Assembly: GCA_022791255.1 (NCBI GenBank) | Contig: JAAVYR010000022.1 | Location: forward strand, 1 to 46,088 | DNA from: Peptococcaceae bacterium | GTDB lineage: Bacteria > Bacillota > Dehalobacteriia > UBA4068 > JAAVYR01 | Length of the DNA stretch: 46,088 nucleotides | Direction of reading: 5' to 3' | In this document: positions 17,300 through 25,625 of the stretch, piece after piece | Layout: every line of letters begins with the position of its first letter | Numbering within the stretch: position 1 is the stretch's first letter | Notes under the pieces: generated by a model | Databases searched by the model: none | The model's input: only the letters and a program-made list of their open reading frames with translations | What the model was told of the DNA's origin: nothing | Made by a program: the position numbers and the translations under genes

Positions 17300-17719
17300 G
17301 TGAAGAAAAAAGATGCAGAACATCTAACGCATCCAGAAAAAGAACAGGCAATACTTTCTCCAGAAGAATTGGAAAAGTTATTTTATGAAACGCCCCTTTC
17401 TATAGAAAAACTAGAGGCTATCGACAGCCAGCTAAATGCAGTTGAAAAAAAGCTTTTATGGATTTTAGCCTATCTGCAAAAACTAAAACTGCGAGATTAT
17501 TTGCTATTAATGGAGCGGCCAGCATATCTGATGTGGGTAAATTTTCTTGGTGGTATTGCTCGGGGAGTAGGGATTGCCATTGGCTTTACAGTGCTAGGCG
17601 CTGTTGCTGTCATTATCCTGCAGCGGATGGAAGTATTAAATCTGCCTTTTATCGGTCACTTTATTTCTGAGCTACTGACCTATATTGATGTAAATACAGG
17701 TATCAATGTTATCCGATAG
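17300..17719 (+). CDS. DUF5665 domain membrane protein
   Basis: The protein has 139 residues. A charged N-terminal half (1-75) ends with 'LQKLKLRDYLLLMERPAYLMWVNF' (family motif, shown only in part by role), followed by 'GGIARGVGIAIGFTVLGAVA' as a transmembrane helix and 'LNLPFIGHFISEL' at the C-terminus. This matches DUF5665, a family of unknown function encoded near lspA in Firmicutes. The start is GTG at 17300 with AAAGGGGGAAG upstream. lspA follows after about 100 bases. Confidence 0.88.
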   Translation: MKKKDAEHLTHPEKEQAILSPEELEKLFYETPLSIEKLEAIDSQLNAVEKKLLWILAYLQKLKLRDYLLLMERPAYLMWVNFLGGIARGVGIAIGFTVLGAVAVIILQRMEVLNLPFIGHFISELLTYIDVNTGINVIR

Positions 17720-17819
17720 CAACATCTGATAGTGAAAATTATAGTTTTTTCTTTCAGGAAAATATGGTAAAATATGCCCATATAAAAATCAGGTTTTTAG
17801 AAGATAGAGGGTGCTGCAT

Positions 17820-18299
17820 TTGTTTGGGATGATTATGGCGGTCGGCGTTTTATTAGACCAGCTTAGTAAATATTGGATTATGGGGCATTTTTCTTATGGA
17901 CAGTCTTTACCCATTATTCCCAATGTATTTCATCTTACTTATATTTTAAATACAGGGGCTGCCTTTAGCATTTTATCTGCCCATACCTGGCTTTTAGTGG
18001 TGATTTCTCTCGTAGCGCTTGCCGGTATTTTTTGGTATTATCATAAAACTCCCAAAAGTCAGAGTATCAAACGGTTGGCGCTGGCTTGCATTGCCAGTGG
18101 TGCTGTTGGTAACTTAATCGACCGGGTATATTATGGTTCCGTACGGGATTTTTTAGATTTTCGTATTTGGCCGATTTTTAATATTGCCGATTGCTTTGTT
18201 GTAGTGGGGGTCGTTATCCTCATTAGTTGTTTGGTAAGAGAAATCTATATTGAGGCAAAAGCAGAAAAAGCTGAGAAAAATAAAGCAGAGAAAGAATAA
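17820..18299 (+). CDS. lspA: Lipoprotein signal peptidase (signal peptidase II)
   Basis: LspA is an inner-membrane aspartyl protease that removes signal peptides from diacylglyceryl-modified prolipoproteins. The roughly 160-residue product has four hydrophobic segments and the conserved blocks 'DQLSKYWI', 'NTGAAFSIL', 'GAVGNLIDRVYYGSVRDFLDF' (catalytic Asp in the first part) and 'FNIADCFVVVG' (second catalytic Asp). The start is uncertain. A TTG at 17820 is suggested by GAGGGTG six bases upstream; a GTG at 17811 overlaps that site, and an ATG lies at 17829. The C-terminal tail is Lys/Glu/Ala-rich. rluD follows within 15 bases. Confidence 0.95.
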   Translation: MFGMIMAVGVLLDQLSKYWIMGHFSYGQSLPIIPNVFHLTYILNTGAAFSILSAHTWLLVVISLVALAGIFWYYHKTPKSQSIKRLALACIASGAVGNLIDRVYYGSVRDFLDFRIWPIFNIADCFVVVGVVILISCLVREIYIEAKAEKAEKNKAEKE

Positions 18300-18313
18300 T
18301 AGGTATCGTGCAC

Positions 18314-19270
18314 ATGGTAGATGATAAAAAGTTATTATTAGCAGACGGTGACGAAGCTGATAATTGGGAAGAAATGACGGTAGAAACTGAGGGGGAGCGT
18401 CTAGATAGCTATCTGGCTGGTTTGCCCCTGGAATATAGTCGCGCCCGTTGGCAAAAAATGATTAAAGATGAACAGGTGTTGCGGAATGGCAAACCAACAA
18501 AGTCCAGTGTCGTGCTGCAAAAGGATGATGTTATCGCTTATCAAATCCCGCCGGTAGAAATGTTAGAACTAACACCGGAAAATATCCCCTTAGACATTGT
18601 TTATGAAGATAGTGATTTATTGGTAGTAAATAAGCCTCAGGGCATGGTGGTCCATCCAGCTGCTGGTAACTATCATGGTACCTTAGTTAATGCCCTTCTT
18701 TATGCTATATCAGATTTATCTGGGATTAATGGTGTTATTCGTCCAGGTATTGTTCATCGTATCGATAAAGATACCTCCGGACTTTTGGTGGTTGCAAAAA
18801 ATGATAAAGCCCATCTGGCGCTATCTGAGCAGTTAAAAGACCATACCATGGCAAGGGTATATTATGCCATTGTCCATGGCGTCATGGGGGAGCCAGGCGG
18901 CGTTATTGACGCACCCATTGGTAGGCATGCTGTGCAGCGAAAAAAAATGGCTGTGGATACCAAAAACGGCAAGCCCGCTATTACCCATTATCGGGTATTG
19001 GAGCGTTTTACGAACTATTCGTTGTTAGAATTAAAGCTGGAAACCGGCAGAACTCATCAAATCCGCGTTCATCTGAGTTACTTAGGAAATCCAGTTGCAG
19101 GGGACCCTTTATATGGACCAAAGAAAAATCCTTTAGGATTAGCTGGACAAGCACTTCATGCCAAAGAGATTTCCTTTATCCATCCTACCAGCAAGGAAAA
19201 AATGACAGTTACCTGTGATTTACCAGATTACTTTATGGAAGCACTAGAACAGTTGCGGAAGGAACGATAG
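18314..19270 (+). CDS. rluD: Ribosomal large subunit pseudouridine synthase, RluD type
   Basis: This RluA/RluD-family enzyme isomerises uridines of 23S rRNA (RluD: helix 69). An N-terminal S4 domain (about 20-80) precedes the catalytic domain with 'NKPQGMVVHPAAGNYHGTLVNALL', 'IVHRIDKDTSGLLVVAKND' (catalytic Asp151), 'GRTHQIRVHLSYLGNPVAGDPLYG' and 'ALHAKEISFIHPTS' (each a standard family block). ATG 18314 is chosen, and GTG 18308 is possible. The lspA-rluD pair is a conserved Firmicutes neighbourhood. The exact uridine target is inferred from the family. Confidence 0.93.
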   Translation: MVDDKKLLLADGDEADNWEEMTVETEGERLDSYLAGLPLEYSRARWQKMIKDEQVLRNGKPTKSSVVLQKDDVIAYQIPPVEMLELTPENIPLDIVYEDSDLLVVNKPQGMVVHPAAGNYHGTLVNALLYAISDLSGINGVIRPGIVHRIDKDTSGLLVVAKNDKAHLALSEQLKDHTMARVYYAIVHGVMGEPGGVIDAPIGRHAVQRKKMAVDTKNGKPAITHYRVLERFTNYSLLELKLETGRTHQIRVHLSYLGNPVAGDPLYGPKKNPLGLAGQALHAKEISFIHPTSKEKMTVTCDLPDYFMEALEQLRKER

Positions 19271-19273
19271 TCG

Positions 19274-19999
19274 ATGATGGAGTTGGCACGACGGACGCGG
19301 ACGGAAAAAATAATCGGGAAAGCCGGTTGTGAAAAACTAGCCTTATCCACTGTGGCTATTTGTGGCTTAGGTGGGGTGGGCTCCTATGTGGTAGAAGCTC
19401 TTGCTCGGGCTGGTGTAGGGCATTTTATCCTGATTGATTTTGATACTGTTTCTATCAGCAATATCAATCGACAGATTGAAGCTACAACAGAAACAGTAGG
19501 CCAGGCAAAGACCATTGCTTTAAAACAGCGTATTGCTGCGATTAATCCAGAAGCTTCGGTGGCCATTTGTTCAGAACGGCTTACCGCCAAAAATATTTCA
19601 AAACTTGTCTTTGCGGAAACGCCGGATTTTTTGGTAGATGCTATTGATGATGTACCAGCGAAAATCAGTTTATTAGCGCAGGCAAAGACGGGCCAAGTGC
19701 CAGTGATTTCTGTAATGGGAACCGGTAACAAGCTCCACCCGGAACAGCTGGAAATCGCGGATATCTGCAAAACAGAAGTATGTCCTCTGGCGCGTAAAGT
19801 GCGCAAGGCTTTAAAAGCGCAAGGTATTACCAAAGGTATCCCGGTGGTATATTCTAAAGAAATCCCTGTGCATAAAGAAAAGAAGGCAGGAGAAACTAAA
19901 GAGGAAGACCGGGCGCCGGGTAGTATCAGCTTTGTTCCTGGTGCTGCCGGACTGATTGCAGCTGGCTTTGTAGTGCGGTCTTTATTAAAGATTGATTAG
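19274..19999 (+). CDS. tcdA: tRNA threonylcarbamoyladenosine dehydratase (TcdA, ThiF/HesA family)
   Basis: This E1-like enzyme uses ATP to cyclise t6A37 of tRNA to ct6A. The 241-residue product has the nucleotide motif 'CGLGGVGSYVVEALARAG' (31-36 core), 'DFDTVSISNINRQI', 'ATTETVGQAKT', 'DAIDDVPAKISLL' and 'SVMGTGNKLHPEQLEIADI'. The C-terminal part 'TEVCPLARKVRKALK' matches TcdA rather than MoeB or ThiF. It starts four bases after rluD and shares its transcript. Thiamine and molybdenum-cofactor genes are absent nearby, which supports the tRNA role. Confidence 0.9.
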   Translation: MMELARRTRTEKIIGKAGCEKLALSTVAICGLGGVGSYVVEALARAGVGHFILIDFDTVSISNINRQIEATTETVGQAKTIALKQRIAAINPEASVAICSERLTAKNISKLVFAETPDFLVDAIDDVPAKISLLAQAKTGQVPVISVMGTGNKLHPEQLEIADICKTEVCPLARKVRKALKAQGITKGIPVVYSKEIPVHKEKKAGETKEEDRAPGSISFVPGAAGLIAAGFVVRSLLKID

Positions 20000-20060
20000 T
20001 AAAATGCTGGAACTAGGCTATATAGTAGATGAAACAGTAAAAATTAGAAAAGAAAATATT

Positions 20061-20137
20061 TGTAATTTTTAGGAAATCATATTAAAATAGTAGTGTTAGC
20101 AATTAAATGAACAAAGGTGAGAGCGAAAGACCTTTGT
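20061..20137 (+). promoter_or_regulatory. trxA promoter and leader hairpin
   Basis: TTGTAA (20061-20066), a 17-base spacer and TAAAAT (20084-20089) form a plausible promoter. Downstream, ACAAAGGT (20111-20118) and ACCTTTGT (20130-20137) are a perfect inverted repeat in the 5' untranslated region without a following T-run, so it is not a terminator. Its role is unknown. Confidence 0.5.
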
Positions 20138-20162
20138 AAAAGTAATAAGGGAGTGGATTATC

Positions 20163-20480
20163 ATGGAATTATTAAATAAAGAAAATTTTAATGAAAAGGT
20201 GTTAGAAAGCGACCAACCTGTATTGGTAGATTTTTTTGCTACTTGGTGTGGACCTTGCAAAATGTTGGCACCTGTTTTAGAAGATGTGGCAGCTTCTTAT
20301 GCAGGGCAAGCCGAAATCTATAAAGTAGATATTGATGAAAATGACGCTCTTACCAGTGCGTATGGCATAGAAGTGGTCCCAACTCTGATTTTATTTCACA
20401 AAGGTGAAATCATTACCCGGACCAGTGGTTTCCGCTCCAAAGGCGATATCTGCAAAATGATTGACCAGCTGCTAGCGTAA
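20163..20480 (+). CDS. trxA: Thioredoxin
   Basis: This 105-residue cytoplasmic thiol-disulphide reductant has the canonical active site 'WCGPC' (Cys29 and Cys32), 'LVDFFATWCGPCKMLAPVL', the cis-proline in 'VVPTLILFHKG' and a final helix 'GDICKMIDQLL'. The length is exactly normal. GGGAG precedes the ATG. It has its own promoter region with a leader hairpin, and rarA follows after 60 bases without a clear terminator. No trxB is nearby. Confidence 0.97.
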   Translation: MELLNKENFNEKVLESDQPVLVDFFATWCGPCKMLAPVLEDVAASYAGQAEIYKVDIDENDALTSAYGIEVVPTLILFHKGEIITRTSGFRSKGDICKMIDQLLA

Positions 20481-20539
20481 GAATATGGTCGATATCTGTT
20501 AAATTGTCCACTTAAAAACTAGATAGGTAGAGGATTGTT

Positions 20540-21883
20540 ATGGATTTATTTACCCAGTCTCAAGATATGCAGATGAAAAAAGCAGCGCCTCTTGCTGCTC
20601 GTATGCGTCCAAGAAATCTTGATGAATTTGTGGGGCAATCCCATATTATTGGCAAAGGAAAGCTATTGCGTCGTGCTATAGAGGCAGACCAGCTTTCCTC
20701 TGTTATTTTTTATGGTCCGCCCGGTGTGGGAAAGACGACGCTGGCCCGAATTATTGCCCAAACAACAAAAAGTGAATTTTATCAGCTATCTGCTATCACA
20801 GCAGGGGTGGGGGATATTCGAGATATTATTAAAAAGTCCCAGGATAACTTAGGTTTTTATGGCAAGAAGTCTGTTTTGTTTATTGATGAAATTCATCGCT
20901 TTAATAAAGGTCAGCAAGACGCGCTTTTGCCGGCAGTGGAAGATGGCCTGGTGGTGTTGATTGGTGCGACTACTGAAAATCCTTATTTTCAGGTCAATGG
21001 AGCACTTCTTTCCCGTTCTCGTATTTTCCAGTTAAAAGAATTGACGGAAGCAGATATTTTATCTTTGCTGCAAATGGCTCTAGCGGATAAAGAACGCGGG
21101 CTGGGAAATTATCAAGTGCATATGACGGATGAGGCTTTTGCGCATATTGCGGCTATGGCAGGCGGTGATGCGCGTAATGCATTGAATGCGTTAGAGCTGG
21201 CGGTGGTTACTACACCTGTGGGCGAGGATGGTTTCCGTCATATTGATTTAGCAGTAGCAGAGGACAGTATCCAGCAAAAGGCTATTGATTATGATAAGGA
21301 TGGGGACCATCATTATGATGTGATTTCGGCGTTTATTAAAAGTATGCGTGGCAGTGACCCGGACGCAGCGCTTCATTGGTTGGCTAGGATGATAGAAGCC
21401 GGAGAAAAGCCGGAATTTATCATGCGGCGTATTGTGATTTGCGCAGCAGAAGACGTGGGCCTTGCCGATCCTCAGTGCTTACAGGTAGCAGTAGCCGCCA
21501 TGCAAGCGGCAAACTATGTTGGCTGGCCGGAGGCGCGCATTCCTCTCGCTATGGCAGCGGTCTATGTAGCGACAGCGCCTAAATCTAATGCAGCTTATAT
21601 GGGGATCAATCAGGCCATCCATGATGTAAAAACAAAAAATTGCGGCAATGTACCCATTCATCTGAAGGATGCAAATTACCCCGGTGCAAAAAATTTCGGA
21701 CATGGTAAAGGGTACAAATATCCTCATGAGTTTGGCGGCTATGTACAGCAACAATACCTACCAGATGAATTAAAGGGCGTTTCTTATTATCAGCCGACGG
21801 GACACGGCTATGAAAAAGAAATAGAAACATATCTTACCTGGCTGGAACAGATGAAAAATAGTAAAACCGACAAAAAAACTTAA
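20540..21883 (+). CDS. rarA: Replication-associated recombination protein A (RarA/MgsA AAA+ ATPase)
   Basis: RarA is a clamp-loader-related AAA+ ATPase acting at stalled replication forks. The 447-residue product shows 'MRPRNLDEFVGQSHIIG', Walker A 'GPPGVGKTT' (59-67), Walker B 'VLFIDEIHRFNKGQQDALLP', sensor 1 'IGATTENPYF', arginine finger region 'LLSRSRIF' and the C-terminal tetramerisation domain with 'GSDPDAALHWLARMIEAGE' and 'PIHLKDANYPGAKNFGHG'. The length is normal. The stop lies five bases before the promoter of the lysine-riboswitch transcript. Confidence 0.97.
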   Translation: MDLFTQSQDMQMKKAAPLAARMRPRNLDEFVGQSHIIGKGKLLRRAIEADQLSSVIFYGPPGVGKTTLARIIAQTTKSEFYQLSAITAGVGDIRDIIKKSQDNLGFYGKKSVLFIDEIHRFNKGQQDALLPAVEDGLVVLIGATTENPYFQVNGALLSRSRIFQLKELTEADILSLLQMALADKERGLGNYQVHMTDEAFAHIAAMAGGDARNALNALELAVVTTPVGEDGFRHIDLAVAEDSIQQKAIDYDKDGDHHYDVISAFIKSMRGSDPDAALHWLARMIEAGEKPEFIMRRIVICAAEDVGLADPQCLQVAVAAMQAANYVGWPEARIPLAMAAVYVATAPKSNAAYMGINQAIHDVKTKNCGNVPIHLKDANYPGAKNFGHGKGYKYPHEFGGYVQQQYLPDELKGVSYYQPTGHGYEKEIETYLTWLEQMKNSKTDKKT

Positions 21884-21888
21884 AATCC

Positions 21889-21917
21889 TTGACGATAAGA
21901 TAAAAAGAGACTATGAT
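21889..21917 (+). promoter_or_regulatory. Promoter of the lysine-riboswitch transcript
   Basis: TTGACG at 21889-21894, a 17-base spacer and TATGAT at 21912-21917. This places the start shortly before the aptamer. Confidence 0.65.
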
Positions 21918-21940
21918 GATACTAGATAACAAAATAAGGT

Positions 21941-22102
21941 GGTAGAGGTGCAGATTTTATCAGTAGCTGTAAGCAGGATGGGCCCGAATGCCCGCATGCA
22001 GCGAAAGGAAAATCTGCCGAAGGAATGGTTTTGGTTCGGCAAGATATTTCTGGGGTGCTGCAAAATATGCAGCACACTGTCACGGTTTCGTGGAGCGCTA
22101 TC
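21941..22102 (+). promoter_or_regulatory. Lysine riboswitch (L-box) aptamer
   Basis: The P1 arms GGTAG (21941) and CTATC (22098-22102) pair. Conserved core words follow in the right order: AGAGGTGC after P1, the GCCGAAGG word closing the second helix, a long CTGGGGTGCTG...CAGCACACTGTCA helix, and GGAGCGCTATC at the 3' end. The layout matches the five-helix L-box next to lysC in B. subtilis as I remember it. L-boxes repress lysine synthesis or transport genes when lysine is bound. Confidence 0.9.
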
Positions 22103-22134
22103 AACGGTTTGACTCAGTATCTGAAAAATGCAGA

Positions 22135-22193
22135 CCATGAGCGCTTTTGCGTCTATGCAGAAGAAATAGACAAGCGTTCATGGTTTTTGTTTT
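22135..22193 (+). terminator. Riboswitch expression-platform terminator
   Basis: CCATGAGCGCTT pairs with AAGCGTTCATGG over 12 positions (one G-T), enclosing a small inner GTCTAT/ATAGAC stem, and is followed by TTTTTGTTTT. It lies between the L-box and the transporter start, so lysine binding is expected to stop transcription here. Confidence 0.88.
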
Positions 22194-22270
22194 ATTTCGG
22201 AAGTAATCAGAAAAGTGGCAAAAACTACTTGTTTTGTTCCGCATAAAAGAGAAAGAGAGAGGTGTTGCAA

Positions 22271-24460
22271 ATGCGCAAAAAAGGATATGGCGTATTTGGC
22301 TTATCCCTGGCCCTATGTGCAGTGGCCGTCATGTTTTTACCGATGGCAGCTCTTGCAGAGGGAGAAGAATATGTTCCTGCAATGTACCAAACATTCTGGT
22401 CATTGGTGCCACCAGTTGTGGCCATTGCCTTGGCGCTCATCACGAAGGAAGTATATAGTTCTCTATTTATTGGTATTTTAGTTGGTGCTTTGTTTTATTC
22501 GGATTTTGCTTTTGAGGGGACAATCCAACATTTGGTAAACGATGGTTTCCTTGCGGTACTGACCGATGGCGATAATATGGGTATTGTTATCTTTCTGGTG
22601 ATTTTAGGAGCCATGGTATGCTTGATGAATAGAGCCGGTGGTTCTGCCGCCTTTGGCCGCTGGGCTTCTGTCAGGATTAAAAGTCGGGTAGGCGCGCAAC
22701 TGTCTACAGTACTTTTAGGGTCTATGATTTTTATTGACGACTATTTCAATTGTCTGACGGTAGGGAGTGTTATGCGTCCTGTTACGGACAAGCACTACAT
22801 TTCTCGGGCAAAGCTTGCTTATCTGATTGACGCCACGGCAGCGCCTATTTGTATTATTGCGCCTATTTCTTCTTGGGCGGCAGCAGTTTCTGGTTTTGTG
22901 CCGGGACAAGACGCGATTGCTCTTTTTGTTCAATCCATTCCGTATAATTTTTACGCATTGCTTACCATTGTTATGATGATTGGCCTTGCTGTGATGAAAG
23001 TAGATTTCGGCCCCATGGCTATCCATGAGCGAAATGCAGTGCAGGGAGATTTATTTACTGTAAAAAATGCGCTCTATGCAGAAGTCAAAGAGGAAGAAGT
23101 CAATAGCAAAGGCCGGGTAATGGACTTGGTGGTGCCTATTTTTGCTTTGATTGTTTGTTGTGTCATTGGGATGATTTATACAGGCGGCTTTTTCTCTGGT
23201 GTGGATTTTATCACTGCTTTTTCTGATTGCAGTGCATCTCAAGGCTTGGTGCTTGGTAGTCTTTTTGCTCTTGCCATTACTATCGTGTTTTATGTATGCA
23301 GACGGGTACTGTCTTTCAAAGACTGCATGGGATGCTTGCCAGACGGTTTTAAGTCTATGGTACCGGCAATTTTAATTCTCTCTATGGCTTGGTCCCTGAA
23401 GGCTATGACTGATAGCCTGGGGGCAAAATATTATGTAGAAGCTTTGGTAAAAGGAACCTCTGCTAGTTTTATTAGCTTCTTGCCGGCGATTGTGTTCTTA
23501 GTAGGATGTTTTCTTGCCTTTGCTACTGGTACTTCTTGGGGAACATTTGGTATCCTCATTCCCATTGTAGTAGAAGCCTTCCAGTTTGAACCAACGCTGA
23601 TGATTATTTCTATTTCGGCTTGCATGGCTGGGGCTGTTTGTGGTGACCACTGTTCGCCTATTTCGGATACGACGATTATGGCGTCGGCTGGTGCCCAGTG
23701 CGACCATGTGACTCATGTCTCGACCCAGTTGCCTTATGCTGTGAGTGTTGCAGCTATTTCCTTTGTGGTTTATCTTTTAGCTGGTTTTGTACAGAGCGCT
23801 TGGATTTGTTTACCTATCGGTATTTTACTGACATTGGGATTTCTCTTTATTGTTAAAAAAACACAAGGTCATTCTGTAAAAGCTGGGGCAGAACCTGCTG
23901 CTGCTTTTTGTGGGGCAGTTAGTGGAGCAGTCGCAGCGGAAGAAAAAGAAGAGCACGGTTATGCATTAGCAAAACATTTCCAGCAGCAAGCCGCCATGGA
24001 TTTAATGACAGGGGTGTATAATCGTACTTATTTTGAGCAACATGTGGACGAGCTTTTAGCGGAGCAAGCGTCTGGATATTTTTATCTCATTGATTTAGAT
24101 GATTTAAAGCAATTTAATGATACAAAAGGTCATCAGTACGGAGATGAAATGATTTGCTCTTTGGCGAAAGCATTAAAAGAAATCTATGGGAAAGGTGATT
24201 GCATTGGCCGCATTGGCGGAGATGAGTTTGCTGTCTATGCAGCAGGGGAGCTGGGCAGTGAACAAGCTATCGTCAAAGCCGAACAAATCCATACGGTATT
24301 AAAAGCAAATGGTTGGGATTGCTCTATTGGCATTGTAGAAGTAACGCCGGAACAAAGAACATTTGATAAGTTATATCGTAAAGGGGATAAAGCTCTTTAT
24401 TTTGTAAAGCGAAATGGGAAAGGTGGCACGCATTTTTTCTCAGATGAATTAGAACAATAA
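22271..24460 (+). CDS. NhaC-superfamily (probable lysine) transporter fused to a GGDEF diguanylate cyclase domain
   Basis: The protein has 729 residues in one open frame. Residues 1-30 hold a hydrophobic signal-like helix (PMAALAEGEE). From about 35 to 530 there are 11-12 membrane helices of the NhaC type, with 'MIFIDDYFNCLTVGSVMRPV', 'DATAAPICIIAPISSWAAA', 'FATGTSWGTFGILIPI' and 'GAVCGDHCSPISDTTIMAS'. A basic linker (about 535-565) leads to a complete GGDEF domain: 'DLMTGVYNRTYFEQ', metal Asp in 'IDLDDLKQFND' (Asp608 on), 'GHQYGDEM', active loop 'RIGGDEFAVYAAG' (GGDEF 649-653) and 'ALYFVKRNGKGG'. The usual RxxD inhibitory site is replaced by GKGD. ATG 22271 is chosen because GAGAGGTG is six bases upstream. 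The L-box upstream argues that lysine, not only Na+/H+, is the substrate. mnmA follows without a terminator. Confidence 0.9.
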   Translation: MRKKGYGVFGLSLALCAVAVMFLPMAALAEGEEYVPAMYQTFWSLVPPVVAIALALITKEVYSSLFIGILVGALFYSDFAFEGTIQHLVNDGFLAVLTDGDNMGIVIFLVILGAMVCLMNRAGGSAAFGRWASVRIKSRVGAQLSTVLLGSMIFIDDYFNCLTVGSVMRPVTDKHYISRAKLAYLIDATAAPICIIAPISSWAAAVSGFVPGQDAIALFVQSIPYNFYALLTIVMMIGLAVMKVDFGPMAIHERNAVQGDLFTVKNALYAEVKEEEVNSKGRVMDLVVPIFALIVCCVIGMIYTGGFFSGVDFITAFSDCSASQGLVLGSLFALAITIVFYVCRRVLSFKDCMGCLPDGFKSMVPAILILSMAWSLKAMTDSLGAKYYVEALVKGTSASFISFLPAIVFLVGCFLAFATGTSWGTFGILIPIVVEAFQFEPTLMIISISACMAGAVCGDHCSPISDTTIMASAGAQCDHVTHVSTQLPYAVSVAAISFVVYLLAGFVQSAWICLPIGILLTLGFLFIVKKTQGHSVKAGAEPAAAFCGAVSGAVAAEEKEEHGYALAKHFQQQAAMDLMTGVYNRTYFEQHVDELLAEQASGYFYLIDLDDLKQFNDTKGHQYGDEMICSLAKALKEIYGKGDCIGRIGGDEFAVYAAGELGSEQAIVKAEQIHTVLKANGWDCSIGIVEVTPEQRTFDKLYRKGDKALYFVKRNGKGGTHFFSDELEQ

Positions 24461-24490
24461 AAATAAATGAAAATAGGAAATCAAAAGTCA

Positions 24491-25534
24491 ATGAAGAAAA
24501 AAGTGTTAGTGGCTATCAGTGGGGGCGTAGACTCTGCTGTAACCATGGCCTTATTACAGGAACAGGGCTATGAAGTGGTGGGCGTTACTATGATAGCTGA
24601 TAGTGAGGAACCTGCAAAAGAAGGGGCTGCTTTAAGTGCAGCCATGGGCTGGGAACATCACATTGTTGATGTACGGAAGGAATTTAAGACTTGTGTGCAG
24701 GATTACTTTTTACATCAATATGAGCGGGGTCTGACGCCTAATCCATGTATTGCTTGTAATAAATATATTAAGTTTGGTCTTTTATTTGATTATATGAAAA
24801 AGGTTGGTGCGGACTATTTTGCTACTGGTCATTATGCGCGCGTAACATTTTCTGACGATTATAATCGTTATGTGCTGAGAAAGGCGGTTTACCAGCCCAA
24901 AGACCAATCTTATGTATTGTTTAATTTATCCCAGCAGGTTTTATCTCACTTACTGTTGCCGTTGGGGAATTACAAGAAAGAGGATATCCGGGAAATGGCG
25001 CGGAATATGGGCATCCCGGTTGCAGAAAAAAAAGAAAGCCAAGACATTTGCTTTATTCCGGATGGGGATTATCGGGGATACTTGGCAAGGGCTGGTCTTC
25101 GAGCTCAGCCTGGAGATTTTGTAACGCCAGAAGGTCTGGTAATCGGTAAGCACAAGGGGATTTCTTCTTATACCATTGGTCAGCGGCGAGGCTTAGGGTT
25201 GGCATTGGGGTATCCTGCTTTTGTGGTAGATATCAATGCAGAGAAAAACCAAGTGGTTGTTGGTGCGGAAGGCTATCTTTATCAAAAAGATTGTATGGTG
25301 GACGAGGTAAACTGGATAGCTATCCCGGAACTTACCGAGCCTATGCAGGTAGAGGTGAAAATCCGTTATAAAAGCGCACCGGCAAAGGCTGTGATAGAAC
25401 CAGAAGACCAGCAGGTGCGGGTGGTCTTTGACACTCCGCAAGCGGGTATCACACCTGGGCAGGGCGGTGTGTTTTATCAGGGGGATACGGTTATCGGCGG
25501 TGGTATTATCACAAAAAAATCATCAATAAATTAG
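24491..25534 (+). CDS. mnmA: tRNA-specific 2-thiouridylase MnmA
   Basis: MnmA adenylates U34 of tRNA-Lys, -Glu and -Gln and inserts sulphur to give s2U34. The roughly 347-residue product has the PP-loop 'AISGGVDSAVTMALL', the catalytic-cysteine block 'GLTPNPCIACNKYIKFG', 'ADYFATGHYARV', 'PKDQSYVLFNLSQ', 'SQDICFIPDGDYRGYL' with the second cysteine, and a C-terminal beta-barrel 'GKHKGISSYTIGQRRGLG'. ATG 24491 is preferred because an AGGAAA lies upstream; ATG 24467 lacks a ribosome site. The N-terminal 'VGVTMIADSEEPAKEGAALSAAMG' is shorter than the common long insertion of this family. It lies 30 bases after the transporter-GGDEF gene and probably shares its transcript, so lysine may also influence it. 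Confidence 0.95.
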   Translation: MKKKVLVAISGGVDSAVTMALLQEQGYEVVGVTMIADSEEPAKEGAALSAAMGWEHHIVDVRKEFKTCVQDYFLHQYERGLTPNPCIACNKYIKFGLLFDYMKKVGADYFATGHYARVTFSDDYNRYVLRKAVYQPKDQSYVLFNLSQQVLSHLLLPLGNYKKEDIREMARNMGIPVAEKKESQDICFIPDGDYRGYLARAGLRAQPGDFVTPEGLVIGKHKGISSYTIGQRRGLGLALGYPAFVVDINAEKNQVVVGAEGYLYQKDCMVDEVNWIAIPELTEPMQVEVKIRYKSAPAKAVIEPEDQQVRVVFDTPQAGITPGQGGVFYQGDTVIGGGIITKKSSIN

Positions 25535-25550
25535 TTAAAAAATAACAAAA

Positions 25551-25580
25551 AAAACGCTTTGTAAAAAAGCGTTTTTTTTT
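25551..25580 (+). terminator. Intrinsic terminator after mnmA
   Basis: AAAACGCTTT pairs with AAAGCGTTTT around a short loop and runs into a T-tract, just after the mnmA stop. Confidence 0.85.
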
Positions 25581-25625
25581 ATTTTCAGGCAATAATAAAC
25601 ATAGTCTTGATTAAGGAGGACGATA

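Noticed and set aside
22025-22258. A 73-codon and overlapping frames upstream of the transporter.
   Set aside because: They lie inside the lysine riboswitch and its terminator, which explain the region as structured RNA.
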